Below, piece after piece: positions 24,575 to 32,152 of a stretch of 38,913 nucleotides of DNA. This DNA comes from Effusibacillus consociatus. Lineage in GTDB: Bacteria > Bacillota > Bacilli > Tumebacillales > Effusibacillaceae. The notes beneath the pieces were generated by a model that saw only the letters and a list, made by a program, of their open reading frames with translations, was not told the origin of the DNA and made no database searches. A program made the position numbers and the translations under genes. The first letter of the stretch is position 1. The number at the start of each line of letters is the position of its first letter. The DNA lies in contig NZ_JBHSHC010000080.1 in assembly GCF_042652925.1 (NCBI RefSeq), positions 1 to 38,913 on the forward strand. Direction: 5' to 3'.

Positions 24575-24680
24575 CACTGTGGCGGCTCGGCTGCCATAAG
24601 AAGCGAAATTCCCTTCCCTTAGGCCCGCAGCTTTGCGTCATCGCCTTTCGACGATTTTGCCCTTTTCATCAGCGTTAGAG
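24575..24680 (-). promoter_or_regulatory. Cyclic di-GMP-I (GEMM) riboswitch aptamer
   Basis: The minus strand reads AAAAGGGCAAAATCG, then TCGAAAGGCGATGACGCAAAGC (interrupted here only by the stem), then TGCGGGCCTAAG, a variable stem, and ATGGCAGCCGAGCCGCC. These match, in order, the conserved GGGCAAA, GAAA tetraloop, GACGCAAAGC, GGCCTAA and ATGGtAGCCGGgttGCC blocks of the GEMM-I class. The aptamer controls the TPR-like gene through a downstream terminator. Whether ligand turns expression on or off is not evident. Confidence 0.9.
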
Positions 24681-24700
24681 TCAAAAGTGTTAGTGTCAAA
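24671..24700 (-). repeat. 15-bp tandem repeat upstream of the riboswitch
   Basis: Two adjacent 15-base units, TTTGACACTAACACT and TTTGACTCTAACGCT on the minus strand, differ at two positions. Each contains a TTGAC -35-like core. They sit immediately before the aptamer and may be a duplicated promoter -35 or regulator site. Confidence 0.7.
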
Positions 24701-24781
24701 CCCTCTCTTCAAAAATGATTACTTAACGATCACAAGTTTACATTTAATTGTTACTACAGCCGCAAACTAAATTCCTCTAAC

Positions 24782-24834
24782 AAAATTAAAAATGCGTCAA
24801 AAGTCCCGGTGCCTTGAGGGAGTTCGACGCATTT
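24782..24834 (-). terminator. Intrinsic terminator of the HD-domain gene
   Basis: AAATGCGTC and GACGCATTT (24834-24826 with 24798-24790) close a long stem with an inner AACTCCC / GGGACTT helix. The RNA continues UUAAUUUUG. It lies 26 bases past the HD gene stop. Confidence 0.8.
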
Positions 24835-24859
24835 CGACAACAATGAATCCAAATACCTG

Positions 24860-25438
24860 TTATGCTTCTTGTGCCATCCCACGCAATCCTAATTCATCCG
24901 CCCTTCCTTGCAGGGCCCGAATCACAAACTGGATATGCTCGTCCAGGTCAACTCCGAGTTCTTCGGCTCCCTTGAACACATCATCCCGCGAGACCCCTTT
25001 TGCGAAAGCTTTATCTTTCAACTTCTTCTTTACCGCTTTCACATCCACATCCAAGACGCTTTTGCTTGGCCGCACCAATGCAACAGCTGTCACGAAACCG
25101 GACAACTCATCGACTGCAAACAAAGTCTTGTCCATAAGTGATTCTCTTGCAACACCGCTGTACTCAGCATGGGACAGAACCGCGTGAACTACGTCTTCCG
25201 GATACCCCAGTGTCCGAAGTATTTCACAGCCCTTAAACGGATGCTCTTCGGGAGTCGGGTATTTCTCATAATCAAAATCATGCAGGAGTCCAACGATTCC
25301 CCACTTCTCCACATCTTCCCCGTATTTCTCCGCATAGGCCCGCATGGAGGTTTCAACCGCCAGCGCGTGTTTGAGCAAACTTTGACTCTTGGTATACTCA
25401 TTCAGAAGCTTCCAGGCATCTTCTCTCGTGAATTGCAT
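24860..25438 (-). CDS. HD-domain phosphohydrolase family protein
   Basis: A 192-residue soluble protein with an HD domain, the metal-dependent phosphohydrolase fold. H24 (LLKHALAVE), the H53-D54 pair (VGLLHDFDYEKYP), HAVLSHAEYSG and the later aspartate in AVDELSGF are the expected metal ligands in order. There is no GYP motif, so it is not an HD-GYP c-di-GMP phosphodiesterase. The start at 25438 is secure, with GGAGG seven bases upstream. The upstream frame runs through the hairpin repeat at 25460-25515 and is not coding. Substrate unknown; small HD proteins of this type often act on nucleotides. Probably follows yktB in one transcript. Confidence 0.85.
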   Translation of the reverse strand: MQFTREDAWKLLNEYTKSQSLLKHALAVETSMRAYAEKYGEDVEKWGIVGLLHDFDYEKYPTPEEHPFKGCEILRTLGYPEDVVHAVLSHAEYSGVARESLMDKTLFAVDELSGFVTAVALVRPSKSVLDVDVKAVKKKLKDKAFAKGVSRDDVFKGAEELGVDLDEHIQFVIRALQGRADELGLRGMAQEA

Positions 25439-25459
25439 TTCCCTACCTCCGTAATATCG

Positions 25460-25515
25460 CCCATTAAAGTGACGGGAAGCTTCGTAGCTTATTCCGAGTA
25501 CTTTAATGGGGACCC
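25460..25515 (+). repeat. Interspersed hairpin repeat, copy A
   Basis: CCCATTAAAGT (25460-25470) pairs with ACTTTAATGGG (25500-25510). Inside is a small stem AAGCT-TCGT-AGCTT, and TTATTCCGAGT is shared with copy B. The element ends with GACCC. Copy B at 38012-38066 is about 85% identical. Here it lies between yktB and the HD gene, in the HD gene's 5' region. Confidence 0.85.
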
Positions 25516-25529
25516 ACAAAATAATAGCA

Positions 25530-26150
25530 TCAACGTTGTAATAATGTATAAAGGGGACCTAGTTCAAACATTGTTTTCCGTGCTTTATCCAGAAACGCCT
25601 CTCCCGACATCGCAATCGCTTGTGCTTTCGGAATCTCGATTCCTACCAGCAGTTCACCGTTTTTGTTTTGAATCAGTTTTTTGGTAAAGATGTCGATCTT
25701 TTCATCCATTTCCGGATGGGGCACCGATTTTGGCTTGATGTGATCGTCATACCAAAGCATATGCTCCGGAATTTCCCGTTTTAACGAAGACCATTCACGG
25801 GCCAACTGTTCCCCGAACTCTTTCTTGTTGACACATTCGTAGATAATGGCGAATTGCACAAATGCATGTGTGGCCCACATTCCCACCTGAAAATGGGGCA
25901 TCATTTTATACCCTCGCGGATTGGTTGCAAAGCTCACCCAAGAATCATTCGGCGGATTTGTTTTCCGTCTGGCGTGCTTTGCAACATGAACATAAAATTC
26001 TTCCCCATAGCGGGCGGATAAATCAGGCGCCAAAGCGCTCCCGATCGCTTCAAATTTCGGACGAACCCGCGCTTTCAGCGCTTCCATTCTTGGTTCAAGT
26101 CCTTCCACTTCAAATACGGCAAAATCCTCCTCTTTCCATCCGACAAACAT
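25530..26150 (-). CDS. yktB: YktB/DUF1054 family protein
   Basis: A 206-residue cytoplasmic protein of the DUF1054 family, typified by B. subtilis YktB. Length and motifs match: the opening GWKEEDFAVFEVEGLEPRMEAL, then HVAKHARRKTNPPNDSWVSFA, RGYKMMPHFQVGMW and ELLVGIEIPKAQA. Function is unknown. The ATG at 26150 has AAAGGA at usual distance. It precedes the HD gene on the same strand with the hairpin repeat between them, and follows the glycosyltransferase gene by 34 bases. Confidence 0.88.
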   Translation of the reverse strand: MFVGWKEEDFAVFEVEGLEPRMEALKARVRPKFEAIGSALAPDLSARYGEEFYVHVAKHARRKTNPPNDSWVSFATNPRGYKMMPHFQVGMWATHAFVQFAIIYECVNKKEFGEQLAREWSSLKREIPEHMLWYDDHIKPKSVPHPEMDEKIDIFTKKLIQNKNGELLVGIEIPKAQAIAMSGEAFLDKARKTMFELGPLYTLLQR

Positions 26151-26184
26151 CGCTCTCGTCCTTTCCCATTTTCACCAATCGACT

Positions 26185-27441
26185 TTATGCTTTACTTGTG
26201 TTTTCAAACAGTCGGGCCAACTCATCAGCCACCGATTTTGCTGTAAACATGTCTGTATCGTTTGTTTCGGCACGCTGCCGATACTGTTCACATTCCCGAA
26301 CCATTCGAATCAGCTCGGACGCAATCCGTTCGGAATCCCGCGGATCTACCACGGGAAACCCATAGTTGCGAATCAGGGAACCGGTGGTTCCTTGTTCGGA
26401 CGTTATTCCCATAATCGGCTTTCGTGCACCGAAATAATCAATTAACTTGGAGGGAAGAAAAATATTCACATCGCTTGCCGCATCGATCAGCAGCAAAATG
26501 TCGCTTTTCTTCATCTCCGCCAGACTTTGCAGATAAGGGACTTGTCCCACACGCTCAACTGTCGCACTAAATCTCGGTTCATAGGTTTCAAAGAGCGGTT
26601 GGAATCTCCACTCGACATTCCCAACGATCTTGAGATGGATCGAAGACGTCACGTCCGGGGCTTTTTGCTCCACTATCTCCAGTGCCTGAAGGAGCGGTTC
26701 GGGGGTGCGCAATCCGTAAAAATCCCCGATATAGGAAATGATGACACGGGAATCCTCCGTCCGCGCGGCCTTTACTTTCTCAGAGCCGTCAGAAGTTCCT
26801 GCTGCCAATTGATAAAATCCTTCCACATAATAATGCGGAAGCACTACCGACATGCCTTTCACATCTGTGTCCGGATAATAAGAAGCCACTAAGTCTCGAA
26901 TCTCCACTGTCGGGAAAATCAGCCGGTCCGCAGTGCGAATCGCTTTGGCTTCATTCTGTTCTTCCACCTTGTGCATCCAGGCGAGCGGATAACGATGGTA
27001 AGGATTATGCGCCCACGGATCACTGAACTGGGCCACCCATGGGATATCCAGCTTCCGTTTAAATGCATGCGCCACCAGATGGCTGATCCCCGGCATCGAG
27101 CGGGAATAGATCAGCTTATAAGGCCATTTCAGCTTATGGCGCAAGAGGACCTGCTGCATCCACTTTTCATTCACATCCTGAAAAATGGAGGTACTCTTCT
27201 GGTACAAACGACGAACCAGTTTGTTATGCGGTTTTGGGTTGTTGTAGCGGTATATCTCGATATTCTCCGAGGACATCAATCCGGCCAGCGTTTCATCCTT
27301 GCGAAAATCGACATCGTCTCCGACCGCCACCAGCTCAATTTGATAGTGACGGGCCAATTCGGGGAGAATTTTTCCCACTAAAATAGATTCCGCAGACAGA
27401 ATGGGCGGTGCGAAATACGAAACCATCAAAATACGTTCCAT
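26185..27441 (-). CDS. Glycosyltransferase, GT4-like
   Basis: A 418-residue GT-B-fold glycosyltransferase. The N-terminal domain opens with ILMVSYFAPPILSAESILVGKILPELA, the acceptor side of GT4-type enzymes. The C-terminal domain has VIISYIGDFYGLRTPEPLLQAL and DILLLIDAASDVNIFLPSKLIDYFGARKPI, in which the usual E-x7-E is relaxed to a sugar-nucleotide pocket with S-K-L-x-(D/E)-Y. No membrane segment. The start at 27441 lies six bases after GGAGG. It is isolated from other polysaccharide genes, so the glycan target is unknown. Confidence 0.85.
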   Translation of the reverse strand: MERILMVSYFAPPILSAESILVGKILPELARHYQIELVAVGDDVDFRKDETLAGLMSSENIEIYRYNNPKPHNKLVRRLYQKSTSIFQDVNEKWMQQVLLRHKLKWPYKLIYSRSMPGISHLVAHAFKRKLDIPWVAQFSDPWAHNPYHRYPLAWMHKVEEQNEAKAIRTADRLIFPTVEIRDLVASYYPDTDVKGMSVVLPHYYVEGFYQLAAGTSDGSEKVKAARTEDSRVIISYIGDFYGLRTPEPLLQALEIVEQKAPDVTSSIHLKIVGNVEWRFQPLFETYEPRFSATVERVGQVPYLQSLAEMKKSDILLLIDAASDVNIFLPSKLIDYFGARKPIMGITSEQGTTGSLIRNYGFPVVDPRDSERIASELIRMVRECEQYRQRAETNDTDMFTAKSVADELARLFENTSKA

Positions 27442-27582
27442 TCGTAACCTCCTCACTCAACCTTCTCCAATTCGAAGCGATCCAATCAGAACCGATCACT
27501 CCCGCTCCTAAGATTCCCAACGTTTTTCCGCCTGCTTCCTTTCGCGATTCCTCGATCGCAGGAAATACCTTTCGAAAAACGG

Positions 27583-27588
27583 TATAAT
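27583..27588 (+). promoter_or_regulatory. -10 box of the epimerase-like gene
   Basis: TATAAT on the plus strand, 40 bases before the chosen start codon, with no clear -35. It overlaps the outermost in-frame ATG (27587), which argues for the inner start. Confidence 0.4.
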
Positions 27589-27628
27589 GAAAATGATTCC
27601 ATTTAGAAAAAACTGGAGGTCACTCACC

Positions 27629-28531
27629 ATGCGAATATTCCTTACCGGCGGTACCGGATATGTGGGAAGCGCGATCCTGCAAGCCTGTCTTGAACAGGGT
27701 CATGAGTTGGTGTGCCTGGTCCGCCCAGGTTCTGCAACAAAGCTTGACCTTTCTCCCCATTCTGCCAAACTCATAACCGTCGTACAAGGTGATGTGCTGG
27801 ATCCATCCAGTCTGGAGAAAGGAATGACTGGATGTGATGCCGTGATTCATCTGGTCGGAATCATTCGGGAATTTCCGAATCGCGGGATCACATTTGACAA
27901 ACTCCATACTACAGCTACCGACAACATGATAAAAACGGCCCAAAAACTTTCCATTCGCCGCTTTGTACATATGAGCGCACTGGGCGCCCGTGTGGGATCC
28001 AGGTCTGGTTACTCCCATACAAAAGGCCTCGCCGAACAGATTGTAAAAGAGTCGGGACTGGATTGGACCATTTTTCGGCCCTCTGTGATCTTTGGCCCAA
28101 AAGATGAGTTTGTGAACATGCTCGCTGACATGATCCGAAAGACTCCGGTTGTCCCCGTGATCGGTACGGGGGAATACCGCCTGCAGCCGGTTTCCCTTGC
28201 AAATGTTGCGGAGGGATTCGTTAAGTCGTTGTCCCGCCTTGACACGATAGGGCAGGCTTATGAAGTCGGGGGAACCCGATCTTACAGCTACAACGAAATG
28301 ATTGATGAAATCGCATCAGCCGTGGGCAAAAGAAGGCCGAAATTCCATGCGCCGCTCCCGATCATGTGGCCGGTCATTACAATGATGGAACGATTTCCGT
28401 TCTTCCCGATTACCCGCCCACAACTCACAATGCTGTTGGAAGGTAACACCTGCGACCCAAGTGAATTTTATGAAACATTCGATATCAAACCAGTTTCCTT
28501 TTCAGAAGGGATTCGTGAATATGTACGATAG
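27629..28531 (+). CDS. NAD(P)-dependent epimerase-like (atypical SDR, NDUFA9-type)
   Basis: A 300-residue Rossmann-fold protein of the atypical short-chain dehydrogenase group that includes NDUFA9-like proteins. The N-terminal GGTGYVGSAI binds the dinucleotide. VQGDVLD, AVIHLVGII and SGYSHTKGLAEQIV follow, then WTIFRPSVIFGP. The YxxxK is modified (YSHTK), so a classic reductase function is uncertain. The ATG at 27629 lies after GGAGG; the outer ATG is inside the promoter. Divergent from the glycosyltransferase and convergent with the glycosylase gene, with only four bases between stops. Confidence 0.85.
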   Translation: MRIFLTGGTGYVGSAILQACLEQGHELVCLVRPGSATKLDLSPHSAKLITVVQGDVLDPSSLEKGMTGCDAVIHLVGIIREFPNRGITFDKLHTTATDNMIKTAQKLSIRRFVHMSALGARVGSRSGYSHTKGLAEQIVKESGLDWTIFRPSVIFGPKDEFVNMLADMIRKTPVVPVIGTGEYRLQPVSLANVAEGFVKSLSRLDTIGQAYEVGGTRSYSYNEMIDEIASAVGKRRPKFHAPLPIMWPVITMMERFPFFPITRPQLTMLLEGNTCDPSEFYETFDIKPVSFSEGIREYVR

Positions 28532-28535
28532 TTTA

Positions 28536-29051
28536 TTACTTCGGGATTGATTCGACAAGTTCCTTCAAATCCCGAAAAATCGCCGCCACATCACTTAGTT
28601 TCATCCGTACCAAACCGCTGGAAGACGGGGCGACAAACTCGATGACTCCCGGGATAACGGGTTCCTCTTGCACTCCCCAATTGACATTGCGCCGCCCGCT
28701 GTATTCCTCATACACCCCTTTGCCGACAAAGCAGACAACCTTGGGGCGGAACCGGGCGATTTTTGCACGAAGTATGTCTCTCCCTTCGGCGTACTCCTCT
28801 TTGGTGATCTCGGCGGCCGTACGGGTAGGTCGTGCCACAATGTTGGTGAAACCGTATCCGAGTTCCAACAGGGTGGCATCCTCTTCCGGACGATATTTGC
28901 GCGGGGTTAACCCGGCTTGATGCAAAATGGTATAGAACCGATTATTCGGGTTCGCATAATGGTGTCCGGTTTCCCCCGAACGAATACTCGGGTTATACCC
29001 GACAAACAGAATATCCAAGCCTTCCCGTATATGGTCGGGGATCGCTCCCAT
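28536..29051 (-). CDS. mug: Mismatch-specific uracil/thymine-DNA glycosylase
   Basis: A 171-residue DNA glycosylase of the MUG/TDG family that removes uracil or thymine from mismatches with guanine. The active-site motif GYNPSIRSGETGHHYANPNNRF near residues 18-39 and the second motif VAPSSSGL near residues 140-147 are both present. In MUG the catalytic asparagine lies in the GxNP segment, here N20. AGAGGTGGAG precedes the ATG. The gene stands alone, tail to tail with the epimerase-like gene. Confidence 0.9.
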   Translation of the reverse strand: MGAIPDHIREGLDILFVGYNPSIRSGETGHHYANPNNRFYTILHQAGLTPRKYRPEEDATLLELGYGFTNIVARPTRTAAEITKEEYAEGRDILRAKIARFRPKVVCFVGKGVYEEYSGRRNVNWGVQEEPVIPGVIEFVAPSSSGLVRMKLSDVAAIFRDLKELVESIPK

Positions 29052-29099
29052 AACTCCACCTCTTCAAATCACCTACAACCTCACCATTTTAGAAATTAC

Positions 29100-29140
29100 A
29101 AAAAGCCACTCCTTGATGATAAGTGGAGCAGCTTTATTTT
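29100..29140. terminator. Hairpin downstream of the DUF3231 remnant
   Basis: AAAGC / GCTTT outer arms and CTCC / GGAG inner arms form a stem flanked by T-rich tracts on both sides (TTTTTG on the minus strand). On the minus strand it lies about 18 bases after the pseudogene stop and looks like the terminator the intact gene once had. Confidence 0.6.
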
Positions 29141-29157
29141 CTCTCATTGATTAAACT

Positions 29158-29290
29158 CTAGCTAGTGCCTTCCGGTCTTGTGCTGTAGGCGGTTTTTCCA
29201 ATACAGATTTCCATACTGTCATTCATATATTGAGTCCAAAGGTTTGCAAGTTCCGGGGGAAGTCAATTGAATGTTCGGTGGTCTTTCCAT
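29158..29290 (-). pseudogene. DUF3231 family remnant, frameshifted and truncated
   Basis: An ATG at 29290 with a strong AGGAGGAG ribosome site opens MERPPNIQLTS. In a five-C run the frame then changes by one base. Removing one C gives SPELANLWTQYMNDSMEIC, a recognisable start of DUF3231 proteins, before an unrelated short tail and a TAG at 29158. Intact DUF3231 proteins are several hundred residues long, so most of the gene is missing. The original start signals and a terminator-like hairpin survive at the two ends, suggesting an internal deletion plus a frameshift. No product is expected. Confidence 0.8.
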
Positions 29291-29460
29291 CTCTGTTCTC
29301 CTCCTAGTTCTAAACTGTTAAAAGTGTCTCCTTCACCAACGGATAATATTACATGTAAATGGACCCTATGGCTGGTGACCCGATCCCCCATTGAGCCCCC
29401 AAAACATCACTGTAATCGGCAATATCGTATAGGTTTCCCATTATCGGTGTAATATAAATC

Positions 29461-29526
29461 TACCCAGCAAAGTAACCGACACTTTGCTGGGTACCCGTAA
29501 ATTATTCCGGAGTCCTTTGCGGGCCC
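29461..29526 (+). repeat. Hairpin repeat, diverged copy D
   Basis: TACCCAGCAAAGT (29461-29473) pairs perfectly with ACTTTGCTGGGTA (29481-29493). It is followed by TTATTCCGGAGTCCTTTG and GGGCCCC, which resemble TTATTCCGAGTACTTTG and GGGGACCC of copies A and B. The order of parts differs, so this is a rearranged or distant member. The rest of the 29300-29580 gap shows no gene. Confidence 0.55.
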
Positions 29527-29583
29527 CAAATCGAGATAATTTCCCCCTAATCCCGCTTCCAGACTTCAATTTGAGGTGATTCC

Positions 29584-29913
29584 ATGTCCAAGGCAGAAAC
29601 GGTTTTTCAACATGCTGTATTCGACGATCAATCCGTCACAAAACTCAACAACTTCACAGGTCAAGATTTGACCGCCAACACCTATTATTTTAAAGCGGGT
29701 CAAACCATGGGATATCAGACTCCGAAAGGGGGAGACGAAGTCTTCATTGTCCTCCAGGGTCAGGGGCAATTCCATCTGAACAACGGTCAGGAAGAAACAA
29801 TAGACGTAGAAACCGGATCGGTTATGTACATTCCGCAGGGTGTGCAGTACAAAATCACGAACACGCAAGCAGGTGAAATGATCTGTACCGGGATCCACCA
29901 TCCCGCCCCTTGA
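29584..29913 (+). CDS. Small cupin-domain protein
   Basis: A 109-residue single-domain cupin. The first motif region reads GYQTPKGGDEVFIVLQGQGQF, and the second reads GSVMYIPQGVQYKITN. The usual metal-binding histidines of motif 1 (HxH) are replaced (Y-x-T), while the glutamate is kept. Metal binding and enzyme activity are therefore doubtful, and a ligand-binding role is possible. GAGGTG lies six bases before the ATG. It ends in a bidirectional terminator, so it is a single-gene unit. Confidence 0.85.
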   Translation: MSKAETVFQHAVFDDQSVTKLNNFTGQDLTANTYYFKAGQTMGYQTPKGGDEVFIVLQGQGQFHLNNGQEETIDVETGSVMYIPQGVQYKITNTQAGEMICTGIHHPAP

Positions 29914-29924
29914 ATACTCTTAAC

Positions 29925-29967
29925 AAAAAACCAGTACCGGAGAACCCTTCCTTCCGATACTGGTTTT
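29925..29967. terminator. Bidirectional terminator between cupin and receiver-like genes
   Basis: AAAAACCAGTACCGG (29926-29940) pairs with CCGATACTGGTTTTT (29953-29967) with one mismatch. It gives T-runs on both strands and serves both convergent genes. Confidence 0.92.
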
Positions 29968-29970
29968 TCA

Positions 29971-30336
29971 TTAGACCTTTTTAAAAGCGTTTTCGAGTAT
30001 ATTCGGCAAATCCAGCGTAAATTTCGAGTTTGCAAATACTTGATCACACCCCGCCTGAATTGCTTCTTCGCGGGCTGCCGTATCCACATGCGGTCCGTAT
30101 GCGATGACAGGAATGCCCTCTGCTTTCGCGATTTTCACGGTCTCATCCCATCCCGGTTGCACCGCGGTCAGATCAAAAATCAGCAGAGAGGGATGTATCT
30201 CCCGGATCTTACTGATCATTTCCTCGTTTGTATCAACAAATATTGCTATTGACCCCAACCTGCTGGCTGATTCACGGATTCTCACCGTGTACATCAGGTT
30301 TGAAACCATGCCTAGAATCGTTCTGGCTGCCCCCAT
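29971..30336 (-). CDS. Degenerate response-regulator receiver-like protein
   Basis: A 121-residue stand-alone protein with the alternating beta-alpha pattern of a receiver domain. The phosphoacceptor-like aspartate in PSLLIFDLTAV, the VIAYGP strand and the final QAGCDQVFANSKF are recognisable. The acidic pair normally near the N-terminus is absent; strand 1 appears as MVSNLMYTVRIRE without Asp-Asp. The Thr/Lys switch residues are also poorly matched. It is therefore probably a pseudo-receiver that does not follow normal phosphorylation chemistry. The start at 30336 follows AAGGAG. It lies 82 bases downstream of bioB on the same strand, with a possible own promoter. Confidence 0.7.
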   Translation of the reverse strand: MGAARTILGMVSNLMYTVRIRESASRLGSIAIFVDTNEEMISKIREIHPSLLIFDLTAVQPGWDETVKIAKAEGIPVIAYGPHVDTAAREEAIQAGCDQVFANSKFTLDLPNILENAFKKV

Positions 30337-30350
30337 TGTCCTCGCTCCTT

Positions 30351-30393
30351 CCCGCATACTTTCTGTGCTTATTACACTACGCGAAAATGCGGG
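30351..30393 (-). promoter_or_regulatory. Inverted repeat upstream of receiver-like gene
   Basis: CCCGCAT (30351-30357) and ATGCGGG (30387-30393) are 29 bases apart and flank the likely promoter and start-site region of the receiver-like gene. TTGCAA with TAGTGT 17 bases later lies in the same stretch. A regulator site or a 5' UTR hairpin is possible. Confidence 0.3.
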
Positions 30394-30418
30394 AATTTGC
30401 AACTTTCAGAAAGGTCCA

Positions 30419-31416
<998 letters not shown>

Positions 31417-31420
<4 letters not shown>

Positions 31421-32148
31421 TGTTGTCCCCTCCCGGATTTTCCATTTTTCAATGCATAACCTGACATTATGGTGTCTATATCAACACTTTCGGCTATTGT
31501 TTGTCTGACCTCCGAGACTCCAAAACGCTCGCCCAGCCAGGGAACCGTTCCCAGTACGGGAACCTTTGCCCATTGTTCGATCAAGCCCGGATTCGTTTGC
31601 TCGGCAACTCCAATCGGACTGCTGCCAAGTCCCGATATGACAACGCCGATCACTTCAATCCCTCGTTGTCTGGCAAATTCAACTGTCAATACGGTATGAT
31701 TCACAGTCCCCAAACTCGGACGGGCGACAATCAGCAATGGCAGCCCCAGACGGGCAGCCACATCTGCCACAAGTGTGTTCTCCGTATACGGAACTGCTAA
31801 TCCTCCTGCCCCTTCCACAATGACAAAAGGGTGATGGTTCGCAATGGTCCGGTATCCTGCTTCGATATTCTCCAAAGTAACGGAGACACCTGCCCGACGC
31901 ATCGCCACCAATGGTGCCAGCGGTTCTAAAAACGAATACGGACAAATCGCATCAAGAGGATCTTCAACACCCGCAAGCGCTTTCAACCTTGCGGCATCCC
32001 CCTCGGGATCCGCAGTAAGATGGCCGCTTTGCAAGGGTTTGTAGACTCCGGCATCGACACCCCGTTCCCGCAGGACACCGGCCAAACCTCCCGCCACAAC
32101 TGTTTTGCCGACACCGGTATCAGTCGCTGTAACAAAAAGTCCGTTCAC
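31417..32148 (-). CDS. bioD: Dethiobiotin synthetase BioD
   Basis: A 243-residue ATP-dependent carboxylase-type ligase that closes the ureido ring of dethiobiotin. The N-terminal P-loop ATDTGVGKTVVAGG, YKPLQSG with the substrate lysine, and VEGAGGLAVPY are intact. I choose the GTG at 32148, five bases past the bioA stop region and nine after GGGAG. This gives the usual M-N-G-L-F-V-T opening. A TTG or ATG nine or eight codons earlier inside bioA is the longer alternative. It overlaps bioB by four bases. Confidence 0.95.
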
Positions 32149-32152
32149 AGAG

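Noticed and set aside
24650..24685. Sigma-D-like promoter TAAC-N15-GCTGATGA before the GEMM riboswitch
   Set aside because: Transcription from it would begin inside the aptamer and remove the 5' part of its basal stem, so it is unlikely to be the working promoter.
24860..25438. HD-domain protein as a c-di-GMP phosphodiesterase linked to the riboswitch
   Set aside because: The GYP motif is absent, the domain is short, and the gene lies in a separate transcript ended by its own terminator.
29267..29452. 61-codon open frame on the plus strand
   Set aside because: It overlaps the DUF3231 remnant in antisense, has no ribosome site, and has a composition typical of non-coding sequence.
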